Source: Pseudomonas sp. GM78
Lineage (GTDB): Bacteria; Pseudomonadota; Gammaproteobacteria; Pseudomonadales; Pseudomonadaceae
Direction: 5' to 3'
Length of the DNA: 62,378 nt
Assembly (NCBI RefSeq): GCF_000282475.1
Contig: NZ_AKJF01000062.1
Location: forward strand, 1-62,378
Below, one piece after another: positions 9,259 to 18,974 of this stretch; the stretch's first letter is position 1; every line of letters starts with the position of its first letter. The notes beneath the pieces were generated by a model. That model did no database searches. It was not told where the DNA came from and saw nothing but the letters and a program-made list of their open reading frames with translations. Position numbers and translations under genes: made by a program.

Positions 9259-9642
9259 ATGATCCGTAAAATCCCCACAGTGGCTTTGCTGATCGGCGCC
9301 CTGGCTCTCGCAGGCCAGGCAGAAGCGCATGGCGGTGGCGGTTGGGAAGGTCCGGCGGTATTTGGCGCAATCGTCGGCTCGGCCATCGTTGGCTCGGCAA
9401 TCATCAACAGCAACCGGCCTGTGTATGTGGCACCGCAACCGGTCTACGCCCAACCGGTTTACGCTCAACCACAACCGGTGTACATGGCACCGCCCCCACC
9501 GGTCTACTACCAGCCCGCACCGGTGTATGTGGGACAACCGATATACTATCGCCCGGCACCGGTCTATTACGGTCCACCCCGTGGTTACTATGGCCCGCCT
9601 CGCGGCTATTACGGCCCGCCCCACGGCTACGGCCGCTGGTAA
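9259..9642 (+). CDS. Secreted Pro/Tyr-rich repeat protein
   Basis: A 127-residue protein with a signal peptide (MIRKIPTVALLIGALALAGQ, cut near AEA-HG), a glycine-rich linker (HGGGGWEG), a short hydrophobic segment FGAIVGSAIVGSAIIN (about residues 37-52), and a tail of P-V-Y and Y-G-P-P repeats ending HGYGRW. The pattern resembles low-complexity envelope proteins annotated as putative lipoproteins in pseudomonads. The ATG at 9259 follows GAGGAATCATC; the longer frame from 9217 has no signal peptide at its start. The repeat unit PPRGYYGP occurs in tandem, so length may vary between strains. Function unknown; adhesion or wall-related roles are guesses. Confidence 0.75.
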   Translation: MIRKIPTVALLIGALALAGQAEAHGGGGWEGPAVFGAIVGSAIVGSAIINSNRPVYVAPQPVYAQPVYAQPQPVYMAPPPPVYYQPAPVYVGQPIYYRPAPVYYGPPRGYYGPPRGYYGPPHGYGRW

Positions 9643-9792
9643 TCCCGCGCCCGCCATCCACCATTCGTCGTCGCTGGTCTGGAAAGATCCTGTCGGTGTC
9701 GCTATCGGGACAGTGTCGACCGTTGAAGTTGGCAAGATTGACTCGCCCTTCCCTTTGCGCCAGCCAAGGTCAATAACAACAAGGACGAGCTC

Positions 9793-9987
9793 ATGCCCAC
9801 GCAAAACCCGCACCGCATCAATGGCCTGTGCACTTGCAGCAAGGTCTACAACGCCCTGACCGAACTCAAGCAGCTCGAGGGCCATCGCAGCGCCAAGTTC
9901 CTTTCGCTGCTGACGCAGAACCTGGTGCGCAAGGGTCTGCTGAACGAGCAGGAAGTGGTCCATATGCTCGACCAGGTAGTCGCCTGA
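9793..9987 (+). CDS. Small conserved-looking hypothetical protein
   Basis: A 64-residue soluble protein with two Cys close together (GLCTCSKVYN) and a helical C-terminal half (KFLSLLTQNLVRKGLLNEQEVVHMLDQVV). ATG at 9793 is preceded by AAGGACGAGCTC. The sequence composition looks like real coding, not shadow. The paired Cys could bind metal or form a disulfide, but two ligands are few. It lies in a run of small genes between the repeat protein and an AI-2E family permease. Function unknown. Confidence 0.55.
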   Translation: MPTQNPHRINGLCTCSKVYNALTELKQLEGHRSAKFLSLLTQNLVRKGLLNEQEVVHMLDQVVA

Positions 9988-10098
9988 GCGTCAGCCGGCG
10001 GGCTGACCTCACTGGCATCAATGACCACTATTGAAAACGTTGATTTTCCCTCGACGCACCCGGGCCGTAAGGTGACTCCACAGATTGATGGAGTCCCT

Positions 10099-10293
10099 AT
10101 GATGTCTCAGATCCAGATCATGTCCGTTATCGGCAGCGCCGTTCCCGCACCGCTCAGAGCGCTTGGCTTGCTCGCCTGCTGGTACCTGGTCCAGGACGGC
10201 GAACAAATCAGCGGCCCGCTTACCTCGCTGCCGGATGCCCAGGCGCTGTCCCTGCAAATCGGCACGGGACAGCCAGGCAAGCTCAGTGCCTAA
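10099..10293 (+). CDS. Small hypothetical protein
   Basis: A 64-residue protein with a moderately hydrophobic middle (APLRALGLLACWYLVQ, about residues 19-34) that could be a short membrane or amphipathic segment, followed by a polar end. The double ATG at 10099/10102 follows GGAGTCCCT; an in-frame ATG at 10021 lacks a site. Its stop overlaps the stop of the convergent permease gene by 3-4 bases. Function unknown. Confidence 0.45.
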   Translation: MMSQIQIMSVIGSAVPAPLRALGLLACWYLVQDGEQISGPLTSLPDAQALSLQIGTGQPGKLSA

Positions 10294-11348
10294 GGTAGCT
10301 GAACCCGCGGTTTGGTTTCGAGGAAAATGTCCCAGCTCGACATGAACAGTGCCGCGATCAACGGACCGATGACAAACCCGTTGAGCCCGAACAGCGCCAG
10401 GCCACCCAGGGTCGAGATCAGGATCATGTAGTCCGGCATTTTCGTGTCCTTGCCCACCAGGATCGGGCGCAGCACGTTATCCACCAGGCCGATTACGAAC
10501 ACCCCGAACAACCCCAGCACCACACCCTGCCAGACCGCGCCGGTCAGCAGGAAAAACGCCGCCACCGGCGCCCAGACTATCCCTGCCCCGACCGCCGGCA
10601 ACAACGACAGAAGCGCCATCAATACTGCCCAGACCAGTGCGCTGGGAATGTCCAGGAACCAGAAAATCAGTCCCCCCAAGGCGCCCTGGGTAATTGCCAC
10701 CAGCAGGTTGCCCTTCACGGTGGCTCGCACCACGCGATTGAACTTGAGTTGCAAACGGCGTTTCTGGTGCTCCTCCAATGGCACCGCCATGCGCACCTTG
10801 CGTGCGAGTTCAGCGCCGTCGCGCAGGAAGAAAAACAGCAGGTAGAGCATGATGAAAAAGCTGACGATGAACTCGAACGTACCCTGGCCAAGATTGAACA
10901 CCTGGTTCGTTACCTCACCGCCCGCCATAGCGCTCTTGACGATTTTCTCCCGCAACCCGTTCAACTCGCCCATGCCGAACCGATCGAGCAAATGCTGGAA
11001 ATACGGTGGCAGGTGGTGCTTGAACTGCGTTACATACCCGGCAATATCCAGTTCACCGCTCTCGATACTCTTGTACAGCGCCGCGCCTTCCTGAACCAGC
11101 AGGAAACTGATGATGGTCACCGGCAGGATCGCAATCACCAGGCAGATGCTTAAAGTACAGAACGAAGTCAGATTGCGCTCCCAGCCGAACTTGAGCTGCA
11201 GCCGACGCTGCATGGGCGCAAAGACAATACCCAGGATCACCGCCCAGAACACTGCACCGTAGAACGGCAACAGGATCCAGATGAACGCGATGCTCACCAA
11301 CACCAGCAAAACCGCCAGCGATTTATCTTTTAGCGTGTCTTCGTTCAT
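10290..11348 (-). CDS. AI-2E family transporter (PerM/YdiK type)
   Basis: A 352-residue inner-membrane protein with about eight hydrophobic segments and the family pattern: an N-terminal pair of helices (LAVLLVLVSIAFIWILLPF), a long soluble loop around residues 75-140, and C-terminal helices with PILVGKDTKMPDYMILISTLGGLALFGLNG, the hallmark of the AI-2E/PerM family. Despite the name, most members are not proven autoinducer exporters; they are putative small-molecule permeases. ATG at 11348 follows AGGATCGGAC. It converges with the small gene at 10099-10293, the two stops overlapping. Confidence 0.87.
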   Translation of the reverse strand: MNEDTLKDKSLAVLLVLVSIAFIWILLPFYGAVFWAVILGIVFAPMQRRLQLKFGWERNLTSFCTLSICLVIAILPVTIISFLLVQEGAALYKSIESGELDIAGYVTQFKHHLPPYFQHLLDRFGMGELNGLREKIVKSAMAGGEVTNQVFNLGQGTFEFIVSFFIMLYLLFFFLRDGAELARKVRMAVPLEEHQKRRLQLKFNRVVRATVKGNLLVAITQGALGGLIFWFLDIPSALVWAVLMALLSLLPAVGAGIVWAPVAAFFLLTGAVWQGVVLGLFGVFVIGLVDNVLRPILVGKDTKMPDYMILISTLGGLALFGLNGFVIGPLIAALFMSSWDIFLETKPRVQLP

Positions 11349-11483
11349 GTCCGATCCTGGCCAGTCACCGGGACGCAACGTTGCGCCTTGATGCTTAGGC
11401 CATCACAGCGGGCGCGAGTGCCGTAGGTTTGTGCAAAAAGCCATATCTACGCTTGCTTGGCCGGCACTGTCAGCAGACCCGAC

Positions 11484-11762
11484 TCAACCGAGGTCACGCC
11501 GAACGCGAACAACGCCCATCTTCAATCCAAACGGCTTGAACACGGCATTCAACGATTTCAGCGTCTGATTGCCTTCGCCGTGCTCGATATGTACCAACGT
11601 ACGCACCGAAATCTTGCACATCTTCGCGAATTGAGTCTGGTGCAAGCCGGTGACTTCGACCCGCAATCGGCGAACCGCCTCGCCAATTTCAAGGGTGCCC
11701 TGGGCCAATGCCTCTTGAATGCTTTCTATGAGCACAGTGCGCTCGGCCACTGTCATGCTCAT
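11484..11762 (-). CDS. hipB: HipB-like XRE antitoxin/repressor
   Basis: A 92-residue protein with a helix-turn-helix of the XRE family in its second half (LHQTQFAKMCKISVRTLVHIEHGEGNQTL, about residues 38-66) and an Ile/Glu-rich helical N-terminus. The last residues (GLKMGVVRVRRDL) resemble the C-terminal strand of HipB-type dimers. It starts within the last codons of hipA: the ATG at 11762 overlaps the hipA stop in an ATGA junction, with GGGAG 5 bases upstream, so translation is coupled. It should neutralise HipA and repress the operon through the palindromes at 13123-13136 and 13205-13220. The order toxin then antitoxin is the reverse of E. coli hipBA. Confidence 0.8.
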   Translation of the reverse strand: MSMTVAERTVLIESIQEALAQGTLEIGEAVRRLRVEVTGLHQTQFAKMCKISVRTLVHIEHGEGNQTLKSLNAVFKPFGLKMGVVRVRRDLG

Positions 11763-13111
11763 ATCAACTCCCATGCTTTCAAACGTTGCGGCAGATTGTT
11801 CAAGGCAATTTGCGGGTGATTCATCGTTACGTCAGGCAGGCCGCTGGCAGCGAGAATATCGGGCAGTGCCATCAGCCTATTCGCCTCTTCGCGCAGGCGC
11901 TCAAAAGAGTCTTGCACGTCACTCAATGCGGCTAACGGATCATTCGGGTCAGCGATGTCGGCCAATGCCCTACACACGCCGCGCCAATCGACATCACCGG
12001 CTCTCTCCAGCTCCTTTGGCCACTTGGTGGTACGAGTCACGCCTTCGTCGTCCATCACCATGGGCGCCAAATCATAAATGGGCGCAAGCCGAAACGATGC
12101 GTTATCACGGATGATGGCGGTGTTTCGACCATGGTTATCCGAATTACCCAGGATTTTGTTTAGCAGATCCCGACGCAGGTAATCTGCAACGAGTTCCGGA
12201 ATTTGATCCGCTTGCCCCACCTCCCGCCATAGCCCCGCCAGCAATCGGATAACGTCCAGGTGATCCAATGCACTACCCGGCATCGTGATGTTTGCCAGCG
12301 AGTAAATCGACTCCACGGCAAAGCGCTCGACACCCTGGTGAGTCACTTGACGGTCAAAACGCTGCATCCACAGGCTGGGTTTGGTCGACTCCTCCAGTGC
12401 GAGCCCCTCTGCTGCCACGGTCTCGATCCCCAGCGTCTGGAGTGCCTTGTAGTAGTGGTACTCGCTTCTCAGGATGACCTGATCAGTCGCTGACCCTTTA
12501 TTGCGCGCGAACTTCACGAACCAATGCTGGGTGACGTCGGCGTCGTCCAACACTGCGTCGGGATACAACAAGCCTGCCTTGTTCTGGGCTAACAAAAGCT
12601 TCGGTGCCTCGCCCCCCGCCCCCGTTGCACCACCAATGGCCGCTCCCTGCTCATAGGCATACTCAAGAAAGCGATTGTTGCGATTGATGACGTCCTGACG
12701 CTCAAACCCTATCGGCTCACGCTGATCCACGAACTCGGCAGACTCCTTTATCCGCATGTTGCCAATCGGTGCCGGCGTGCTTTTGCCCAGTAGGTACAGG
12801 TCTGCATTTATTCCGGCTGGCTTGTCTTGCCCCATGCGTGCCAGCAGAAACCTTTTGGCCGCACCGGCAGGCGCAATGTCGTGCACAAATGCCGGGGCGT
12901 TGGATCGCCGGCCATCCCAATCCAATGGGAATCGCGCACTCACAGCTTTGGTAAACGGCGTCCCGATCTCTTCGTAATTGTCAAAAAGATAAGTTTGTTC
13001 GTAACCAAAACTGCATCGACTTTCGAATCCTTTTTCGGGACTGTCGAAGCTCAACACCATGGCGTCATGCCAAATCCCGGCCGTATAGATCTGTAGAGTC
13101 AGGTTGTACAT
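11759..13111 (-). CDS. hipA: HipA-family kinase toxin
   Basis: A 450-residue HipA-type Ser/Thr kinase, close to the usual 440. Residues about 1-130 correspond to the N-subdomain. A glycine loop, GGATGAGGEAPKLLL (160-174), replaces the Ser-containing loop of E. coli HipA and looks more like the YjjJ branch. The catalytic loop is GNSDNHGRN (322-330, Asp325) and the metal-binding Asp is in PIYDLAP (Asp347), so the kinase looks intact. E. coli HipA phosphorylates glutamyl-tRNA synthetase; the target here may differ. The start at 13111 is where family similarity begins (MYNLTLQIYTAG); AGGTG lies 8 bases upstream and overlaps an operator palindrome. The region has more A+T than its neighbours, which fits acquisition by transfer. 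Confidence 0.85.
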   Translation of the reverse strand: MYNLTLQIYTAGIWHDAMVLSFDSPEKGFESRCSFGYEQTYLFDNYEEIGTPFTKAVSARFPLDWDGRRSNAPAFVHDIAPAGAAKRFLLARMGQDKPAGINADLYLLGKSTPAPIGNMRIKESAEFVDQREPIGFERQDVINRNNRFLEYAYEQGAAIGGATGAGGEAPKLLLAQNKAGLLYPDAVLDDADVTQHWFVKFARNKGSATDQVILRSEYHYYKALQTLGIETVAAEGLALEESTKPSLWMQRFDRQVTHQGVERFAVESIYSLANITMPGSALDHLDVIRLLAGLWREVGQADQIPELVADYLRRDLLNKILGNSDNHGRNTAIIRDNASFRLAPIYDLAPMVMDDEGVTRTTKWPKELERAGDVDWRGVCRALADIADPNDPLAALSDVQDSFERLREEANRLMALPDILAASGLPDVTMNHPQIALNNLPQRLKAWELI

Positions 13112-13122
13112 CAGATGACACC

Positions 13123-13136
13123 TGCATTTAAATGCA
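13123..13136. promoter_or_regulatory. Candidate HipB operator O1
   Basis: Perfect 14-base palindrome TGCATTTAAATGCA, placed just upstream of the hipA ribosome site. The same extended motif, CACCTGCATTWAAATGCA, recurs 82 bases further upstream. Binding there would block transcription or translation start of hipA. Assignment to HipB is inference from position. Confidence 0.6.
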
Positions 13137-13204
13137 CTTAAAGCAAGGAAGTGAATCAATAACTGCAATATAGTGCATTCCAAGGCATGAAAGACAGGGC
13201 ACAC

Positions 13205-13220
13205 CTGCATTAAAATGCAG
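13205..13220. promoter_or_regulatory. Candidate HipB operator O2
   Basis: Inverted repeat CTGCATT-AA-AATGCAG, same orientation and core as O1. A partial third element (TGCATTCC at 13174) and a TATATT -10-like box on the minus strand (13172-13167) lie between O2 and O1, so the promoter is probably bracketed by the two operators. Confidence 0.6.
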
Positions 13221-13237
13221 ATTTATTAAATCCAGCG

Positions 13238-13263
13238 CAAAAAAAGGGGAGCACATGCCCCCC
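13238..13263 (-). terminator. Intrinsic terminator downstream of oadA
   Basis: Read on the minus strand: GGGGGCATGTGCTCCCC followed by seven T. It would end the pycA-oadA transcript before the hip operators. Confidence 0.7.
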
Positions 13264-13296
13264 CGAGGTTTAAAGCGTTGTATCGCGGCCGTTAAC

Positions 13297-15105
13297 TCAG
13301 CCTTCGATCTCGATCAGGATCTCGCCCGGATTCACCCGGTCGCCCTTGGCCACGTGAATGGCGGTGACTTTGCCGGCGATGGCTGCCTGGACTTCGGTTT
13401 CCATCTTCATCGCTTCGGTGATCAGCACAGCCTGGCCCGCCTTGACGGTGTCGCCTTCCTTGACCAGCACATCGACGATGTTGCCTGGCATGGTGGTGCT
13501 GACGTGGCCCGGGGCCGACGCCTGCTTGCGCTTGCTGCTGCCACCGCCGACGAATTCGTTGAGCGGTTCGAACACCACTTCTTCCGGCATGCCGTCGATG
13601 GACAGGTAGAAGTGACGCTTGCCTTCAGACTTGACGCCCACACCGGTGATGTCGACGCGGTAGGTTTCGCCGTGGACGTCGATGACGAACTCGGTCGGCA
13701 CGCCTTCGCCGCCAGCCGAGGCGACGCCACCAGCTTCTGGAATCGGCAACAGCACTTCAGGGGTCAGGGTGCCCGCTGCACGTTCTTCGAGGAACTTGCG
13801 CCCGATGTCCGGGAACATGGCGTAGGTCAGCACGTCTTCTTCAGACTTGGCCAGGGCACCGATGTCGGCGCGCAGCTTGGCCATTTCCGGCTTGAGCAGG
13901 TCCGCCGGACGCACGTCGATCACTTCTTCGCTGCCAATGGCCTGGCGACGCAGTTGCTCGTTCACCGGGGCCGGCGCCTTGCCGTAGCCGCCTTGCAGGT
14001 ACAGCTTCACTTCGTTGGTGATGGTCTTGTAGCGCTCGCCGGCCAGTACGTTGAAAAACGCCTGGGTGCCGACGATCTGCGAAGTCGGGGTCACCAGTGG
14101 CGGGAAACCGAGGTCTTCACGAACCCGGGGAATCTCTGCCAGCACTTCGCCCATACGGTTCAGGGCGCCCTGCTCTTTCAACTGGTTGGCCAGGTTGGAA
14201 ATCATCCCGCCCGGCACCTGGTTGACTTGAACCCGGGTGTCGACGGCGGTGAATTCGCTTTCGAACTGGTGGTACTTCTTGCGCACGGCGTAGAAGTACA
14301 GGCCGATTTCCTGCAGCAACTCCAGGTCCAGGCCGGTATCGAACTCGCTGCCTTTGAGGGCGGCAACCATCGATTCGGTGCCCGGGTGGCTGGTGCCCGA
14401 GGCGAAGCTGGAGATCGCGGTGTCGATGTGGTCGGCGCCGTTTTCGATGGCCTTGAGCTGGCACATGGTTGCCAGGCCGGCGGTGTCGTGCGAATGGATG
14501 AACACGGGCAGCGACTGCTCGGCTTTCAACGCCCGGACCAGTTCGCCGGTGGCGTACGGGGTCAGCAGGCCGGCCATGTCCTTGATCGCCACCGAGTCGC
14601 AACCCATGGCTTCCATTTGCTTGGCCTGTGCCACGAACGCGTCGATGGTGTGCACCGGGCTGGTGGTGTAGGCGATGGTGCCCTGGGCGTGCTTGCCGGC
14701 GGCTTTCACCGCTTCGATGGCCACGCGCAGGTTACGCACGTCGTTCATGGCGTCGAAGATGCGGAACACGTCGATGCCGTTGACCGCTGCCTTGGCGACG
14801 AAGGCCTTGACCACGTCGTCGCTGTAGTGGCGATAGCCCAGCAGGTTCTGGCCGCGCAGGAGCATTTGCAGGCGCGTGTTAGGCAACGCGGCGCGCAATT
14901 GGCGCAGACGCTCCCACGGATCTTCCTTGAGGAAACGGACGCAGGCGTCGAACGTTGCGCCACCCCAGCACTCCAGCGACCAGTAGCCGACCTTGTCGAG
15001 CTTGTCGCAGATCGGCAGCATGTCTTCGGTGCGCATGCGGGTCGCGAGCAGCGATTGGTGGGCGTCGCGCAGGATGGTATCGGTTACATGAATCTTCTTG
15101 CTCAT
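13297..15105 (-). CDS. oadA: Pyruvate carboxylase subunit B (carboxyltransferase + biotin carrier)
   Basis: A 602-residue protein. Residues about 1-300 are the pyruvate carboxyltransferase barrel (VTDTILRDAHQSLLATRMRT at the start; IHSHDTAG metal-binding strand), followed by the PYC_OADA linker domain, and a C-terminal biotinyl domain with EAMKM, the biotin Lys being residue 567. In Pseudomonas this subunit pairs with a separate biotin carboxylase to make the two-subunit, acetyl-CoA-independent pyruvate carboxylase that forms oxaloacetate; it is often annotated as oxaloacetate decarboxylase alpha, but no beta/gamma membrane subunits are present. The ATG at 15105 follows GAGGAATAGAATA and lies 11 bases after the pycA stop, so the two form an operon. 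Confidence 0.93.
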   Translation of the reverse strand: MSKKIHVTDTILRDAHQSLLATRMRTEDMLPICDKLDKVGYWSLECWGGATFDACVRFLKEDPWERLRQLRAALPNTRLQMLLRGQNLLGYRHYSDDVVKAFVAKAAVNGIDVFRIFDAMNDVRNLRVAIEAVKAAGKHAQGTIAYTTSPVHTIDAFVAQAKQMEAMGCDSVAIKDMAGLLTPYATGELVRALKAEQSLPVFIHSHDTAGLATMCQLKAIENGADHIDTAISSFASGTSHPGTESMVAALKGSEFDTGLDLELLQEIGLYFYAVRKKYHQFESEFTAVDTRVQVNQVPGGMISNLANQLKEQGALNRMGEVLAEIPRVREDLGFPPLVTPTSQIVGTQAFFNVLAGERYKTITNEVKLYLQGGYGKAPAPVNEQLRRQAIGSEEVIDVRPADLLKPEMAKLRADIGALAKSEEDVLTYAMFPDIGRKFLEERAAGTLTPEVLLPIPEAGGVASAGGEGVPTEFVIDVHGETYRVDITGVGVKSEGKRHFYLSIDGMPEEVVFEPLNEFVGGGSSKRKQASAPGHVSTTMPGNIVDVLVKEGDTVKAGQAVLITEAMKMETEVQAAIAGKVTAIHVAKGDRVNPGEILIEIEG

Positions 15106-15116
15106 TATTCTATTCC

Positions 15117-16532
<1,416 letters not shown>

Positions 16533-16669
16533 TTGGAGTTTCCCTTGATCCGGTGGTACCCACGACCTGCTAGACCAGGTCGACGCGTGACCAAATGTTT
16601 CAATTTGGTCGCAACGCCACACTAGCGCTCACAAGGGATTAACAAAAATGAATAATTATTGGGTCATGC

Positions 16670-16685
16670 ATAAGTAAAGACTTAT
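16670..16685. promoter_or_regulatory. Palindrome in the pycA/pycR divergent region
   Basis: ATAAGT-AAAG-ACTTAT, a perfect interrupted palindrome about 140 bases from the pycA start and 38 bases from the pycR start. A surrounding TGCA ... TGCA pair (16667-16697) adds dyad symmetry. LysR proteins usually bind such sites between divergent genes, so it is a candidate PycR operator. Confidence 0.5.
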
Positions 16686-16722
16686 AGTTGATGCACCAGC
16701 CTGTGGCCAGAGTGCTCAAATA

Positions 16723-17685
16723 ATGCGTAAGTCCTTGATGCGTATGACATTACGTCAATTGCAGATCTTCAACGAAGTCTGTGACCTGAGGTCCTACAGC
16801 CGCGCAGCCGACGAAATGTCCCTCACACAGCCGGCCGTCAGCCTGCAGATTCGGCAGCTTGAGGAACTGGTGGGCCAGCCCCTGTTCGATTATGTCGGCA
16901 AAAAACTCTACATGACCGAAGCCGCGGAAGCCCTGCAACGGGCGAGCCGGGACATTTTCGGGCGCCTGGAAAACCTCGACATGCAGCTGTCGGACATGCA
17001 GGGATCCTTGCAAGGCCAACTGAAACTGGCGGTGGAATCGAGCGCCAAGTATTTCGTGCCGCACCTGTTTGCCGCGTTCAAGCGCCAGCATCCGGAAGTG
17101 AACCTGCAGCTTACCGTGGTCAATCGTGCCCAGGTGATCCGGCGCCTGTCGGACAACCGCGACGACCTGGTGATCATGTCCATGGTGCCACAGGACATGG
17201 GGCTGGAGTTTTTGCCGTTCCTGAACAATCCGATCGTGGCGGTGGCACCGCCCGACCACCCGTTGTGCCACCAGGGGCCCTTGCGCCTGCAGGACCTTGA
17301 GCCTTACACCTTGCTGATGCGCGAGGTGGGTTCGGGAACGCGATTGGCCTGCGAAGAATACTTCAAGGAGAAGCGCGTGCACTTCAACCAGACCCAGGAG
17401 GTCTCTTCGGCCGAAGCCCAGCGCGAATGCGTGCTGGCGGGTCTGGGCGTGGCGCTGTTGACGCGCCACGCCCTGAACCTTGAGTTGGCCACCGGCGGCT
17501 TGATCGAGTTGCCGATCGAAGAACTGCCGCTCTACCGCAGCTGGTGCCTGGTACAGGCCAAGGCCAAGCGCCTGTCACCGGTGGCTCACGCTTTCCTTGC
17601 GTTCATTCGTAGCGAAAGAATTCAGATCAGCGCGCTGGTTGAGCGCTTCGACGGGAAGTCGGCGCTGCCGCCTGCCAGTAATTGA
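16723..17685 (+). CDS. pycR: LysR-type regulator, PycR-like
   Basis: A 320-residue LysR-family regulator with an N-terminal helix-turn-helix (SYSRAADEMSLTQPAVSLQIRQLEE) and a CbbR-like effector domain (QLKLAVESSAKYFVPHLFAAFKR). Position and sequence match PA5437/PycR of P. aeruginosa as I remember it, which is divergent from the same pyruvate carboxylase genes; the start MRKSLMRMTLRQLQIF also agrees. It probably senses a central metabolite and controls pycA-oadA. Its last 59 bases overlap, antisense, the small gene at 17627-17839. Confidence 0.85.
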   Translation: MRKSLMRMTLRQLQIFNEVCDLRSYSRAADEMSLTQPAVSLQIRQLEELVGQPLFDYVGKKLYMTEAAEALQRASRDIFGRLENLDMQLSDMQGSLQGQLKLAVESSAKYFVPHLFAAFKRQHPEVNLQLTVVNRAQVIRRLSDNRDDLVIMSMVPQDMGLEFLPFLNNPIVAVAPPDHPLCHQGPLRLQDLEPYTLLMREVGSGTRLACEEYFKEKRVHFNQTQEVSSAEAQRECVLAGLGVALLTRHALNLELATGGLIELPIEELPLYRSWCLVQAKAKRLSPVAHAFLAFIRSERIQISALVERFDGKSALPPASN

Positions 17686-17839
17686 GCTCCAGGTCGCCCG
17701 TAAAATCAGCGATCTCGGCCTGAAGCTGACGCTGCTCACAGCGATCTTCGATGGCACGGCGAAACGCCATGCGGCGCTGGTCTTCCTGCTGACGACGGGT
17801 TTTGACGGCGCTGTTGCGTTCTTCGTAGGGCTGGCCCAT
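17627..17839 (-). CDS. Small basic conserved protein, PA3496-like
   Basis: A 70-residue soluble protein, rich in Arg, Gln and Glu, with KTRRQQEDQRRMAFRRAIE in the first half, a pattern I associate with the short PA3496-type proteins of pseudomonads (recalled, not checked). ATG at 17839 follows GGGAGAACCGAA. Its 3' end overlaps the end of pycR in the opposite direction by 59 bases. Probably helical; no membrane segment. Function unknown. Confidence 0.6.
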   Translation of the reverse strand: MGQPYEERNSAVKTRRQQEDQRRMAFRRAIEDRCEQRQLQAEIADFTGDLELNYWQAAAPTSRRSAQPAR

Positions 17840-17943
17840 TTCGGTTCTCCCAAGTCGAGTACGGGAGTTTCAAGATAGGCGCGAGGAATGACGGTTTGGC
17901 GGCGAGCGGGTTACAGGGATGTGAATGTTCGGCGCCTTCGAGG

Positions 17944-18022
17944 ACGCCTTCGCGAGCAGGCTCGCTCCCACAGGTCCGGCGCCCACTGCCGGTCAATTGT
18001 GGGAGCGAGCCTGCTCGCGATT
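17944..18022. repeat. REPIN (two inverted REP units)
   Basis: Facing units CGCGAGCAGGCTCGCTCCCA and TGGGAGCGAGCCTGCTCGCG with about 26 bases between. Stem GAGC/GCTC type, located between a small gene and the RpiR gene. Confidence 0.9.
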
Positions 18023-18059
18023 AAGGTCGGAACGACCTTCCAGAGATTTCAGATCAGAA

Positions 18060-18926
18060 TCAGTCGTCCAGCGCTTTCACCGACTTGGGCGACAGGCGCA
18101 AGCTGCGCAGGCTGCGCTTGACGCTCTTGAGGTGGTTGACCAGGCTCGGCCCGCGGGCCATGGCCACGCCCATGGCCAACACGTCGATCACCACCAGGTG
18201 GGCGATACGCGAAGTCAGCGGCGTGTAGATTTCGGTGTCTTCATGAACGTCGATGGCCAGGTTGACGGTCGACAGTTCCGCCAAAGGCGTCTGGCTTGGG
18301 CACAAGGTAATCAACGAGGCGCCGCTCTCACGCACCAGGTTGGCGGTGATCAGCAAATCCTTGGAGCGGCCGGACTGCGAAATGCAGATCGCCACGTCGC
18401 TGGGTTTCAGGGTGACCGCCGACATCGCCTGCATGTGCGGATCGGAATACGCCGCCGCCGTGAGCAGCAAGCGAAAGAACTTGTGCTGCGCATCCGCCGC
18501 CACCGCACCGGAGGCGCCGAAACCATAGAACTCGACGCGCTGGGCCTGGGACATGAGCGTCACCGCGCGCTGCAACTCCAGCGGATCGAGTTTCTCGCGA
18601 ACCTCCATCAGCGTGTGCAGGGTGGTGTCGAAAATCTTCAGGCTGTAGTCCGCTACCGAATCGTCCTCATGGATCGCGAACTGCCCGAAACTCGCGCCCG
18701 CCGCCAGGCTCTGGGCCAGCTTCAGCTTCAAGTCCTGGAAACCCGAGCAACCGATGGCGCGGCAAAAGCGCACGATGGTCGGCTCACTGATCCCCACGCT
18801 GTGGGCCAGGTCAGCCATGGAACTGTGCATCACGGCCGCAGGATCAAGCAAAACGTGATCGGCGACCTTGAGCTCCGACTTGCGTAACAGGTGGCGAGAC
18901 TGGGCGATGTGTTGCAGCAGATTCAA
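18060..18926 (-). CDS. RpiR/HexR-family transcriptional regulator
   Basis: A 288-residue regulator with an N-terminal HTH_6 domain (VGISEPTIVRFCRAIGCSGFQDLKLKLAQSLA, about residues 45-76) and a C-terminal SIS sugar-phosphate-binding domain (VEFYGFGASGAVAADAQHKF; ICISQSGRSKDLLITA). Such proteins sense sugar phosphates or KDPG. The start is TTG at 18926: similarity begins at LNLLQHIAQ, with GAG 8 bases upstream, and there is no ATG nearby. It matches the regulator next to pycR in P. aeruginosa (PA5438, recalled), where a second zwf gene follows; here the urate cluster follows instead. A palindrome resembling HexR sites lies 49 bases upstream, suggesting self-regulation. Confidence 0.85.
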   Translation of the reverse strand: MNLLQHIAQSRHLLRKSELKVADHVLLDPAAVMHSSMADLAHSVGISEPTIVRFCRAIGCSGFQDLKLKLAQSLAAGASFGQFAIHEDDSVADYSLKIFDTTLHTLMEVREKLDPLELQRAVTLMSQAQRVEFYGFGASGAVAADAQHKFFRLLLTAAAYSDPHMQAMSAVTLKPSDVAICISQSGRSKDLLITANLVRESGASLITLCPSQTPLAELSTVNLAIDVHEDTEIYTPLTSRIAHLVVIDVLAMGVAMARGPSLVNHLKSVKRSLRSLRLSPKSVKALDD

Positions 18927-18974
18927 AGGGCTGGACTCTTTTTTATTTGGCAGGCGCCGGGGATGTAGCACGCT

